64,000 nt of DNA from Astropecten irregularis (Eukaryota; Echinodermata; Asteroidea; Paxillosida; Astropectinidae): assembly GCA_963971285.1 (NCBI GenBank), contig OZ020248.1, forward strand, positions 14,508,001 to 14,572,000, written 5' to 3'. Under the pieces are notes generated by a model, which saw only the letters and a program-made list of their open reading frames with translations, had not been told where the DNA came from and searched no databases. How positions within the stretch are numbered: the stretch's first letter is position 1; each line of letters begins with the position of its first letter. This document shows, one piece after another, positions 31,229 to 44,300 of the stretch. The translations under genes and the position numbers were made by a program.

Positions 31229-32153
31229 ATGGGAGACTTTTGACTAACCATTGTTAACCTCAAGAGGGTGCTCTTCACTGTTCTCGGGAAACGTGTGTCG
31301 TGTTACTTTTGTGCGCTAATATAGATCAGCGCGGACATCTGGGTACTTTCATTCTCATAACTTGACAACCGATGAAAACTAACATGTAGATGGCGCAAAC
31401 CGGCGTAAAACTACGGACAAATCACGCACAAACCGCCCGTCGTAGAGAATTGTTTTTGGAATATTTTTGTAAAGAAGCAGAAATTGTATTCTGTATGACT
31501 TTCATTGTTGAGTCATAGTTTTTCCTCAAACAATATCCTTCTTTGAAGTACCCTGTATTAAGATTAAACAATTCTGGCAGCTTTTTGTCTTAAAACCCAT
31601 ACAAATTGATGCTTTGTTTTCATCGGCTCCAAGGTCGGTGAGTTGGAATGACGTCACTCCGCGCTGATCTATACATTGTAAACACAACCGGAGTAAAATA
31701 AGCGCATGAAAATGCCGTGTTCATACTGTGCAATGCCCAGTTGTGGTGGCAGGGGGGACATGAGTTCCCCAACAACAAAGAAATGCAGAATATGTGGCGA
31801 TTAGCCATCAAAAGGGCGAGTTACAAGCGATCATGGTGGCCGACGGCAAACATCATAATGTTTTGTGCACAAGTTTTTACTTAGGCAAGCGAGACCAAGC
31901 ACATTATATTCCTCGCCAAACATAAGAATTTCACCTCAATATGTATTTTCGTGAATTACAATTGGGTTGGGCGGCAATGAGAAGCCAAAAGTTACTTTTA
32001 AATGTCCTGAATTTAATGTTCACAGCATTTTCCTGCGTCTTTATGAGAGTTTTTTGACAATTAATCGTCGTACTTAAAGCGTGTACAAAAGGTTTCGGAG
32101 ACTTTTTGTTTGCTGCCCTCTATCGACAGCTCGCTCCAAAAGTCTCCCATTAC
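31229..32153 (+). mobile_element. Family C DNA transposon with decayed THAP reading frame
   Basis: Ends are AATGGGAGACTTTTGACTAA and GCTCCAAAAGTCTCCCATT. From 31712 one frame reads YCAMPSCGG; after a one-base shift the next frame reads GHEFPNNKEMQNMWRLAIKR and ANIIMFCAQVF. This matches the CxxxxC, H-FP, W and final Cys of THAP zinc fingers, with Val in place of the last His. The remainder is too short for a transposase. Confidence 0.75.
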
Positions 32154-32237
32154 CTTGAGTATGACTTGAACGGGCAGATCATGAGGCAATGACCAGGAGC
32201 AGTGAATAATACTCAGTGAAGCATACCATGAGTCGAT

Positions 32238-32300
32238 CTACTGCAGTAAAGTAACTTGCTGCATCAGCTTATATGCAGTAGCTGGAGCATCTGATGGGAC
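32238..32300 (-). CDS. SCPEP1: SCPEP1 exon 14 with stop
   Basis: It reads VPSDAPATAYKLMQQVTLLQ and TAG, completing the GHMVPSD motif. A family C transposon with a decayed THAP frame begins about 85 bases downstream, probably in or just after the 3' UTR. Confidence 0.93.
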   Translation of the reverse strand, partial: VPSDAPATAYKLMQQVTLLQ

Positions 32301-35300
32301 CTAGAACATCAGAAGACAAAAAAATCAGGAATATCATAAATGCAGAATGACGACTTTAAAGGTATAATACATGATTGGTAAAGGTCACAGAGCAGCACTC
32401 ACACATTGTCTGATCCAACATGTACATCTGTAGGGGTGTTGTTGTTGTTTTTTGGGTTTTTTTTTTCTGTTTGTTTGTTTGTTGGGGTGTTGAAGTGTTT
32501 GTTTGTTGGGGTGTTGGGCTATTTGTTTCTTTGTTTGTGGGTGTGTGGGGGTGTTTGTTTGTTTGTTTGTTGGGGTGTTTGTTTGTCTTTCTCTATCCCT
32601 ATAGTATTGCCAAGAAATTTAGTATTATATTAACATGTACATAGTATATATAATATATTTATTTTATTATTTAAGATTTATTGTACATATAAATGTTGCT
32701 TTTATTATTAACCGTTCCTGTAATTGGCGACTGTGTTGCTGTTTGATATGGTGAATAAATAAATAAATAAATAAATAAAACAATGAATACAAGTAATAAA
32801 ATGCTGCAAACTGCTCATCGGCCAAAATAATAACCTGAAATGTATAATAGGCTTGGAGTTAGGAGGGCCAGATGCATTTCGATCCTAGCAGGATCTTTAT
32901 TGAAGACTAAATAACAAGAGGACAAGAACCAAGTATAAAGATAAACATTACCTTAATATGTATCTTTGCATGTACTTGTTCTCTTGTCATATAAGCCTTC
33001 GATAAAGATCCTGCTAGGATCGGAACAGGTCAGGCCCTCCTTACTCCAAACAAAAATGACAATATACCCACCATGTGTCCAGCTTTCATTATCCAGTAGA
33101 AGGAGAAGTTCTGGTACTGTTTGACAAAGGCGGCTGGTTTGTTGGGAGACTTGCTCAAGATGACGGGCTTCCAGGAGAGATCGTTGAATGACTTCAGGCC
33201 TGACCATCCAAGCTTCTGCACCCAAGCCTCAGTGCCTAAGAGACAGAACGTGAAGTCATGAAGTGATAACTCAAGCTAAAGATGCATGCTTATGCTAGGG
33301 GTCCACTGGGCCGGCGCCAGTTGGTGCCTGTTCGCGCCAATGCAATTTGCTGTGGCGCCTAGTGTTGCCAATAAGGTGCCTAGTGGCGTGCAGTGGCTCA
33401 AACTGCCTCCCAACTGGCCCGTAATGGCGCCAAAAATTGAATTTGGCGGCAAGAAAATTTCAAAATGTTTGAAATTTTCGTCGCGCCACTTGTATCGAGC
33501 AATCAGTGCGAAGTGTCCACCAAGTGGCACTTAATGGCACAAACAATCAGCCTATTGGAATCCACTGGAATGTAATGGCGCGCGCCAAGTTGCGCCACCA
33601 CGCGCCAATCACATAATCTTCGGCGCGAACTGGCACCAACTGGCGCCGGCTGTCAGCCTGACAAGGGCTACAAAGATATCAACGGGTTATTTTGCAGAGC
33701 TTTATAGAGGCCCAATTTCATGCCTTTCGGTAGAGGAAAATAGCTCTGCTAGCACAAGCCTACTTCCTGTAACTAAGGGCGTTTACGAAACGGAAGCTCA
33801 GGTTCAGCCTTCATCTCTGTCATAAAGTTGAAAATATAGATTGTGGTTTTTCATTGAAGCTGAAGCTCTGTTTTCCTTTTCAAACCAGAGAATCTACTTT
33901 CGAACCGCGTAGCCAAAAGCCTCTTTTTTTAATACCCGTTATTTTAGAATGGATTCACAAAATGGAGCCTGAGCAGTGAGCCATAGGGCATTTACAAAAT
34001 GGAGGCTCAGGCTCCGTCTCAGGCTCCGTCTCCATTTCGTGAATTCACTCTGAAATAACTGGTATCAAAATAATAGGCTTTTGGCTGTGGTTTTGAATTA
34101 GATTCTCTGGCTTGAAAAGGGAAACAGAGTTTCAGCTTCAATGAAAAACCACAACCTATATTTTCAGCATATGGATAACAGAGCTGGAGCCAGAGCCTGA
34201 GCCTAAGCCTTTGTTTCATAAACGCCCTAAGTCTCCATTTCGTAAACGCCCTAAGACTCATTTGCTTGAATGATGAATGCAAATTTCTGGGGTTTGGATT
34301 ATTTTGTGTGAAGAAAGCCCAATTTTATAGTGGTACTTAGTATTTAACAATAAACTTGCATAAAGCAGAAAAATTTGGTTATGTGTAAACATACTAAGAA
34401 AGTTAGGTTCTAAAAATCCACATTCACAATGGATTTTTATCAAATACAAGCTAATCAATTGAGATCCACCCAATTTGTTTTGGACCAATCACAGCCATAT
34501 GATTTAAAGGTAGTATCATACTTTGGTAAAAAGAATACATTTACGTATACATGTTACATATACATTTACGTATACTTACAGGGTATGAAGATGGTGGTGG
34601 TAGAAACATACCATTAAAATTTGTCCGCCTGAAATGATGTATTTATTCAGAAATTAGTAAAACAACAACCAAAAATCTTTTTGATCTTTTAAAAGATCAA
34701 AATAAAAGGGAAAAGACTTAAGAAATGCTGTGGCTGTTTTTCACTGTTTTCTCAAAAAGTGGACACCGTACGGGACTGAAATTTTCACAGATGACTGTTA
34801 CTGTTTCTGTCTTGATATTTTTGCCCATGAATCTGTAATTTCTTTGACAAAAACCAAAGTATGATACTACCTTTAAAGGTAATATCGCAGTTTGATTTTT
34901 GTCAGCGAAATGCAGATTCAAGAGCAAAAAATATCAAGGAAGATACAGCAACAGTCATCTATAAAATTTTCAGTCCCATACGGTGTCCACTTTTTTGAGA
35001 AAAGAGTGAAAAACACTCTCAGTATTTCTGAAGTCTTTTCACTGTTATTTTTTATCTTTAAAAAAATCAAAATTGTTTTTGGTCATTGGTTTGACTCTTT
35101 TCTAGATATATACAGCATTTCAGTGAGAAAACTTTTAACAGTATGTTTCCACCATCACCATCTTTATACCCTGTAAGTTATAGGTAAATCTGGCATAGGT
35201 TTACAAAAGTACGAGAAACATAAAACTTCACTGATAAATCTTACCCACTGTGTCAACGATGAGATCTAGTTGGCCATTGTACACGACAACGGACAGATTT

Positions 35301-38300
35301 GAATCCAGAAGACTGTCCACTGTGGAAAAAGCACAGAAATCATCAACAACAGTCACTTTGAAGATGACTAGTGAGATAGCATAACCTTTTTGCGAGTCGG
35401 TGAAGTGGGGTGCCATGGCCTAGTGGGTCGTTCTCAAGATCTTGTGGTCAAACTACAGATTGTGGGTTCCAATCCAGCCATGGGCTAGTGGTGCTTGCAT
35501 CCTTGGGCAAGATGCTTTGTCACATATTGCTCCTCTTCACCAAGGTGTAAATGGGTAACTGTGAGGGTAGAGATGGCTTTGTGGTTGATTAGACTTCGAG
35601 AAGCTGGGGCTGTATACTCCCCAGGGAGTTGAGATGGTTTCAGGAGTGATAATGTAGCCCAATGACCTAGGGTCAATTTCACGAAACTCATCACAACTTA
35701 CTATCAATCGTAGGATTTATGATGCATTGAAGTGCTCCTTAGGATAAGACATTTACGACGGGTTATCCTTCGTAACTCGAGTTACGATCGATCCAGGCCT
35801 TCGTGAACAGACCCCAGGGATAATAATATAGGCGCCTTGAGCGGGTTTCCGGCAGTGTTGTTTGACTCAGAGGCCAAAAAATTCCTGCCTCGGACTAGGC
35901 CCCTTTGGTCCGTGACTCGGCCTTGGCCTCCGCCTCGAAGAATTTTGAATGATGACTCGTCGGCTCGAGGCCGGGAAATATTTTTATTTAAAACTGAAAT
36001 GTGTTTCCCAACATTTTAGGGGGACAATTTTCAATTGTTCATTAAATACACTTACAGAAAGAAAGTTAAAACATCACGTGAATAGCACTCACCTACATAG
36101 TGACATTATTGTGTAGCATGTTATGCATCCAATGTAATGAATTGAGAGCTAGTGTGGTTATAAACCGCATTAGGAAGTTCGGGGAACGCATCTAGACTAT
36201 CAAATAGTCTCTCGCAGAGTGAAATGATATGCTTGTGTGTGACTCGGCCTCGGCCTTGGCCTCGGACACCCATGCATGACTCGGACTCGGCCTCGGCTGC
36301 TCGTGAGAAACTCGGCCTCGGCCTTGGCCTCGGACACCCATGACTCAGACTCGGCCTTGGCCTCGGAGAATTGTGGACTCGGATACAACCCTGGTTTCCG
36401 GATAAGTGTGCCATACAAAATGACTAAATTAATATTAAAGTTTGAATGGAGGCAGACTCTCCTATTGCCGTTGCAGTTATATAACTGTGACCTGTTGTAG
36501 ATGAATATAAGTATTACATACCTACATCATAAACCGGTTTCATAAAGTCAGCAGACAGCTGTAGAAAGACATCACTGTGCTGACCTAGTGACAGAACAAA
36601 GAAATTACCATTAAAACAGTCAGCATTATAGCCCAGGATTATTTTCAGCCCTGCTTGTTCCGACCTCATTATCAGCCACCGGCCACAATAGAGGTCATCT
36701 GGCCCGGCTTTGTGTGCAGGGTGCTCGGCATAAACAATGCAGGCACGCATTGGTTGAATAGCACCGCACAAAAGATCACATTCAAGGCGCGCTCTTATCC
36801 GTTCACGCCCAGATGTTCGGAACTCAGAGATTGCGGTCCACTCGAAAATGCAGATCGTTTCAAATGCAAATTTATGGAGGTGAATGTACCACAATGAGCG
36901 GATCTTTGTGGACAATAAAGGTTCCCAGAACCTCTTGTTCCAGACAATACCCCCATTCAATGCATTTCAATGGAAATAACAAAGCAATCATGAATATTCT
37001 CAGGCCATGACGGGGGACTGCTATGGATGTCCTCTGGGCTGAAGGGGTTAACAGAATCAATTAATTGATTTACCACGTTTACCCATCAGCAAAAATTTGC
37101 ATCAAAAGTTGCCTACATTTCTTCGGCTGAGAGCAGCATACACGAGACAAAATGAAAAAAAAAATGATCTTACCGCCCCATGTGACGTTGTCTGGGATCC
37201 CAAGTTTCTTCTTGATGGGCCCGTTCATCAGATCGTTCAGGTCGTCAGACTGCAGAGGCCTGATGTGTTTCTCAATCAACTGATCTGTAATTTTAGGCAG
37301 TACATCTGGTATTTTAAAAGGTATAATACATGATTGGTAGAGGTCACAGACAGTGTTGGAGTACTCGTACTCGAACTCGAGTACCACTAAGTACTTGGCC
37401 CGTACTCGGTCAAAAGTACTCGTAAAAAACAAGTACTCAGCCCATACTCGTAATTTTGTACTCGGACTTGTCCCCGAACTCAACAAATTGTACTCGGTGA
37501 AGCCCAGTTACAAGTACTCGAAATAAAATTCAAATTTGTTGATATTAACTTTTCCATACTAAACTTTCGATACTAAAAATAAAATAATGATGAATGTATT
37601 GCATTATCAACTCTATGCAACCCATGCAGTATCCCTGGTGCACATGAAACACTACAAAAAATACCAGCGAAATAAATTGCAACATTCTTTCCATGGGCTG
37701 CATTTTGTATTCATCACACGCGGCATTTTCTAATAAATGCGTCACATTCTTTAATGGGCGCATGGCGCAATGTTCTAGTAAGTGTACTCGGGATGTACTC
37801 AATGTCTTTGTACTCGAACTTGGCCCGTACTTGGACTCTGAAAAACTTGAACTTGATATTTTTGCCCAGGACCCGATTAAAAGTACTTGGACTCGGCCCG
37901 TACTCGGCACTGTGTGTACTCGGAAAACTTGGTACTCGAACTTTGGTACTCGACTACAACACTGGTCACACAACAGCACAAGTTGTAAAGCGCCCTCATT
38001 GGGTTGAGATGGAAAGAAAAGATGACGGAATGCTGAGACCGCAAGAGTTTGGACTAAGCAGAAGTGCCTTTTGTTTCATTTCATAATTCGTTAATAGGCA
38101 AATACATACAACACTGACCTATGGGCGATAGGTGTTGCAAGTCTCTGAGTTTGGAGTATCCCTCGCCGTAGTTGGTTAGAATGTTGTAGAAATTGACACC
38201 ATGCGTTTGCTGTTGAAATAAAAATGGAGAGCCAAAGAAAAGGGCAACTTGAATTTTATGAACCTAACATTCCCATTGAATGCCATCCAAGGATATGAAG

Positions 38301-41300
38301 ATGAGAGAAGGGGAGGGAGAATGTAAGTGTTCCCCTTTTAATTCTTGAGGCTGAACTATCTTAGAGTGGAGTAACCTTAGAGTAACCATTCATCCAGTAG
38401 GATTCCACGCAATCCAGCCGTTTCCGCTCCGATGCATCCTTAGAGCTTATATTCAGCATCATCGAAGTCACGCAACCAGTCACTCTCCTATGAGGACGAA
38501 CAGAGCACACTGTTCGGAACGTCAAGATAATTTACCAACAGTTCTTCTCAGAACCACACACTCTCACAGAAGAGATTACATGGTGTCACTGCAAACTTAC
38601 CTTCTTTTAGTACTTCCACCATGCATAGCTTCGAGTCTTACTTAAAACAGATCTGATTGGCTGATGTGCATTTTTTCAGGGGTAGGCAAAGATTATTTTC
38701 TCTACTTCCAGTTCTTCACTCAAAAGACGGCATTACAGAAAGATAATATTCGGGTACATCTGATGGTACAATTCTGTAATTTACCAGGGATATTTTGTGA
38801 CAAAATCTGAAGCCCCAATCTGAAGGAATGATTCATGTATGCCACATTATGGTCATTTTGCAGTTCCACACGATCCTAACGGACAGAATTAAACACCACT
38901 CACGTTGACAATTGCACTTTCACATTCGTTCCAGAGCATGGTAGCTTCCAAGTATTTCCCTTCACTGGCAGCAGTCTCCACTGCTGTGGCGATAGCATTG
39001 ATGATAGCCAGACCTTTCCCATCAAGCAATGACTGCGAGAAAAGCAATAGATGGGAGGGTAAGTTTGGTCAAGATTTGGGCATCACTAGTTCACTAGTAC
39101 TATCACTACCCTGAGTTTGTTTTTGGGCAATTCCAGCGTAACGGACATGACAATCACACAGTTTTTGCCTTATTCAGAGGATCACAAAGTAGGATTGGAC
39201 CATTTTCTCTACAGCTGTTCAATGAAATTACATAAAATTTACTACATGTACATATGTTACGATAGTCAAATGTGTCTGATAAGCCTAATTAAAATTGTTT
39301 GCAAACTACCAATCCTACTTTGCGATCCTATGAATAAGGCAAAAACTGTGTGATTGTCATGTCCATTGCGCTGAAATTGCCCTTTTCCTATATTTGCTCC
39401 CAGGGCCAGCTAGATAGAGCGGAATGGTTTTGGCCAGCAACCAAATTCAAGGCTGGAAATAAATGGAGGCCACGGAGGCCATGGACTTCGTTGCCCTGGT
39501 TCTTAGCCTTGGTGCCCCCTTCAAATGTTTCCATAGACATTATGATTTTGCATTGGAAGTGCCCCTTGCAATGGAAAAGTGGCCTAGCCCTCACCAAACC
39601 TCATTTCCAGCCCTGCCAATTTTTTTTTTTATGAGGTAGGTGCTTAAGTAAATTTTGGTGCTTAAAGCAACTCTACAAAATTCTTCCCAACTAGGTCAGA
39701 GAGCAACAATAGCATTCCGCACTTGCGCTAAAAATAGCACACCGGATCTCAGACAAATTACATTGCAACAATGCAAACGTGTGGTATGTGCGCGTCCATG
39801 TATGGTGTACATTACGTGCGTGAGTCCATGTTTGTCTGACATCCGGGGACTCATGTGACGTCATTAGTGCGGAGCACTATAACCGGGTAAGGAAAACTTG
39901 GTGAAGTTAATTGTTCACAAAATATGCTAACACATAGCACCAAGATCTCCGCAACTGAGCTGGAACTCACCGTAATCTTTGGAATGCTAGGATCTTGAGC
40001 TTGACAAGCCACTAGACTAGAGCTAGGGGCTGTTTTCACCAAACTCATCGCAGGTTACTTGTGATGCATTGCAGCCCCGGATATGTATGGGTTATCCTTC
40101 GTAATTTGAGTTATGATCTAATGTAGGGCTTTGTGAATTCAAACCCTTGATCACTTGGTCATATATGACATAATGTCCAACACCCAAAATAATAATAACC
40201 TAAAAACAATCCTCCAATAGCGCTCCACACTTGTGCTAAAAATAGCACACTGGATCTCAGACAAACATTGCAAATGTGTGGTGGGTGTGCTTGTGTGCAT
40301 ACATGTGCATGCGTGAAGTTTGTCTGACATCCGGGGATTTTGTATATGCACGCGCTGGCCAAATCACTCGTGTGACGTCATTAGTGCGGAGCGCTATTCA
40401 TTATATGAACAACAAAATCTTACGCCGTAAACCAATGAATTTGTACACTTACGATCGAGTACAGGTATGGACCCCAGGATTTCACAGAGTCTGAATGATA
40501 AGAAAGAAATCAATAGAATATCACGAGTACGTGGGTCAGTAAATATGTTTAGTAAATATGTCAGTCTATTCTAATCAGTGCATCAATCAAGTTTTTCTTT
40601 GCTCGCTACAGGATTGGTAACATAAGGCCTTTTCACACTATCTCCTTTTCGATCCGTGTTGAAACCAACCTGGATCCACCCGGTTCAGCCCGGTAAGTTT
40701 TTGAACCGGATCTAAGAGACGCAACATTCACACTATGTTATGGTGAACCGGTTCATACAACACAGATCACGCGTCACATGGCGCAAAATGCAGTTTGGAA
40801 CCGGGTTGAGATTTTCAACCCTGCTCCCTACCAGGGTTGATTTCGATCCGGCTAGGCCGTCCTACCTAGGTTGGCTCGGGGTTGAAAATGTTCAAGTTTG
40901 AAAAGGGTTGAAAAAAATCTCAGGGTTCGATCCGGTTCCAACCCCGAGATTTTGGATAGTGTGAAAAGGCCTATACCCAAACAGAAATGTTCACAGATTT
41001 ACGTATAAATTACAGGGTATGAAGATGGTGGTGGTAGAAACATATCGTTAAAACATTTCCACCTGAAATGGTGTACCAGGTATTTATCCAAATATTAGTC
41101 AAACAAAGACCAAAAACAATTTTGATCTCGGGGTGAGAATCATAACCATTTTATAAAAAAAATTGAGTCGAGTTTTTGCTATTTTCTCGTGACTCAGATG
41201 TCTGAAATTTTCACAGGTTTATCATTTGATGCACATGCTGGATTAGATAAAGTGTGAGTGCTGTTCTGTGACCTTTACCAATCATGTACGTATTATACCT

Positions 41301-44300
41301 TTAAGTAGCATGGGAGATAGATTAATTGGCCATCCATGCACTGGGCAATAGCGCTCCGCACTTGCGCTAACAATAGCACCGGATCTCAGACAAACATTGC
41401 AACCATGCAAACGTGTGTGCCTGCGCGCGTGTATGTACACGTACACTACGTGTGAGACAATGTTTGTCTGACATCCAGGGATTTTGTGACATCATTAGTG
41501 CAGAGCGCTATTCAAGAAAAGACACAAAAATACATAATAACATTCACTTCTTACCAACGGGAGAAATCCATGAATCTCCCATAGCGACACCCTGGAAGTT
41601 ACAGTTGATCTTTTTCGCGTTGATTGCCTAGACACAAGAAAAGGATAACAAAAGAAAAACAAATATCATTTTGCTTTTTATCAATGAGGCCTCATTTGTC
41701 TAGCAAATGCACATAAATGGGAGACTTTTGACTAACTATTGTTAACCTCAAGAGGGCGCACTTCACTTTTCTCAGGAAAAAGTTTATTGATTTTGTTGTC
41801 ATTGCTTTTGTGCACGAATATTCGTCGTAAACACAACAGGCGTAAAATAAGCACATAAAAATGCCTGGTACATACTGTGCATTGTCCTGTTATGGTAAGG
41901 TGACCAGACGTCCCCGATTTTCCGGGGACAGTCCCCGATTTGACAGTGCCGTCCCCGATGAAAAATTGTCCCCGAAAATGTCCCCGATTCGACGAAATGC
42001 CCCCGAAAATTCTAATTGTCCTAAATAAAAAAGCTGAAGAACACAAATGATGTGCTGAAGACGATCCATTCTTCAGAGAAGTATGCGAAGACAACCGCCT
42101 AAGACATGTTTTAAGTACTGTATGTACGGTAACCCACTCATGTCAACTGGACAAGATGTCCATAGATGCCACCATTTTGCATGTAGGCACCATCTGGATT
42201 CAAAATTTTTTCAAAATTATAACCCCCTCCCCCAGGACACGGATCACTGTCCCCGGATCATCTCAACAAAATATGGTCACCTTATGTTATGGTGGTAGGC
42301 CGGGGAGGACATGAGTTTCCCAAGAACAAACAAATGCAGAATCTGTGGAGCCTTGGCCATCAAAAGGGCGAGTTACAAACGATCATGGTGGCCGACGGCA
42401 AACAGCATAGTTTTTTGTGCACAAAGCTTTTACTTTGGCAAACGAGACCTAGCACATTTTTCCTCGACAGACATGTAAGAATTTCACTTCACTTTGTGTT
42501 TTTGGGTTTTAAAATTGGGGTGGGCGGCAATGTGAAGCTGAAAATTATTTGTAAATTGCCTGAATTTAATGCTCACAGCATTTTCCTGCGTCTTTTGGAG
42601 AGTTTTTGCACAATCGCCGTACTAGTTTAATAAAAAATGTACAAAAGTTTTCAGGAGAACAGTAGTTTGCTGCCCTCTATCGATATAGCCCGCTCCAAAT
42701 CTCCCATAAAGCCACTGCATCAATCAAGAGTTATTCATCAGTTGTAGTTTGTAAAGTCTTACCAGTTTTAAAGATAGTTTCTGCAGTAAGAAGTCTTCTT
42801 TTGACATTGCAAAAAGCTACAGATTTTGCAATAGAAATAAAATTTGGCACACTCAAAACTGGTCTAAAAATAGCACCGGATCTCAGACAAACATTGCAAT
42901 CATGCAAACGTGTGTGGGTTTGTGCGTCCATGTACACTACGTGTGTGAGGCAATGTTTGTCTGACATCCGGGGATTTTGTGACGTCATTAGTGCGGAGCG
43001 CTATTTGCTGGTCTCGAGCCGGACTTGGCCCCGAGTCATCGAGTCATGAAGCTCCGGGTCCGAGACCAAGTCCGGCAAAATCGGTTTCAAGTCCGGTCTC
43101 GAGACCAAGACCGGACTCGAGTCTCACAGTACTGGACATAGCTCTGGAAGCCCGTTTCGGACACGGCCATTATAGTCAAATACAAAGATAACATTGTTGC
43201 TACTTACATTGAGGAGTGCTTGACTGAAGCCTGCTGCCATTTTCCCTCCGTAAGATTCGGAGAAAATGTAAAGAGGAGAATTCTGTGCATTTGAGAGAGA
43301 GAGAGAGAGAGTGGGTTTTCAAATATTTAACGATTTCAAGAAAATATTGGTTTCGGCAATCTGACCATGCTTGAAAGAAGATGCCAAAAGATTTGAAGTA
43401 CGCAAAAGAGGGACTTTAATAATATTGATGACAGTGTTGTCATCGAGAAAAAAGTGGTCTCGAGATCGGTCTTGAGACCACTTTTTCCTGGTCTCTGACT
43501 CCGTCTCCCCCTCGGACCCTCAGGTCTTGGTCTCGGACTTTTAGGTTTTGACTACAACACTGACCTTAACAAAATGCCATACAAAGAATGATAAAATCTG
43601 GGGTGAATTCCATAAAGCTGCTTAAAGGTAATATCATACTTTGGTTTTTATCAAGGAAATACAGATTCATGTGCAAAAATATCAAGACAGATACAGTAAC
43701 AGTCATCTTTGAACATTTCAGTGTAATACGGAGCCCATTTTTTGAGAAAACAGTGAAAAACAGCCACAGTATTTCTTAAGTCTTTTCTCTTTATTTTTGA
43801 TCTTTTAAAAGATCAAAAAGATTTTCGGTTGTTGTTTTACTAATTTCTGGATAAATACACCATTTCAGGCCGAACAATTTGAACGGTATGTTTCTACCAC
43901 CACCATCTTCATACGGTCCTGTAAGTTATACGTATCTGTGAACATTTATGTTTTGGTTTCTTACGAAAGTATGATACTACCTTTAAGCACAAAAAATGCT
44001 TTTAAGCATTTTTTGTGCTAAAAGGTAGTATCAAGCATGAAAAGTCTTCTTTGATGAAACAGGACTGCCAATTAAATGTTCATGCGATGTTTATAATCAA
44101 TAGTTATTTGACTTGTACTCGGCCTTTGTTTGCTGAGCATAACTTTCACAAGGAGTTTTGGCTGGCATACTGTTTTTAAGTTTACCAAGGTTTTGGTACT
44201 CAAAAGCGAATTTTGGTGCTTTTAAGCAGCTCTGTGAAATTGGCCCCCAAACTCAGGGATGTGCTGGATTTGTGTAAACAATCCAGTTTGTGACTTTCTA

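Noticed and set aside
32406..32644. Phe/Val/Cys-rich small membrane-like frames
   Set aside because: They are readings of a (GTTT)n simple repeat.
33276..33534. Open frames on both strands, 82-84 codons
   Set aside because: They lie inside a GC-rich MITE with inverted GGCGCC motifs.
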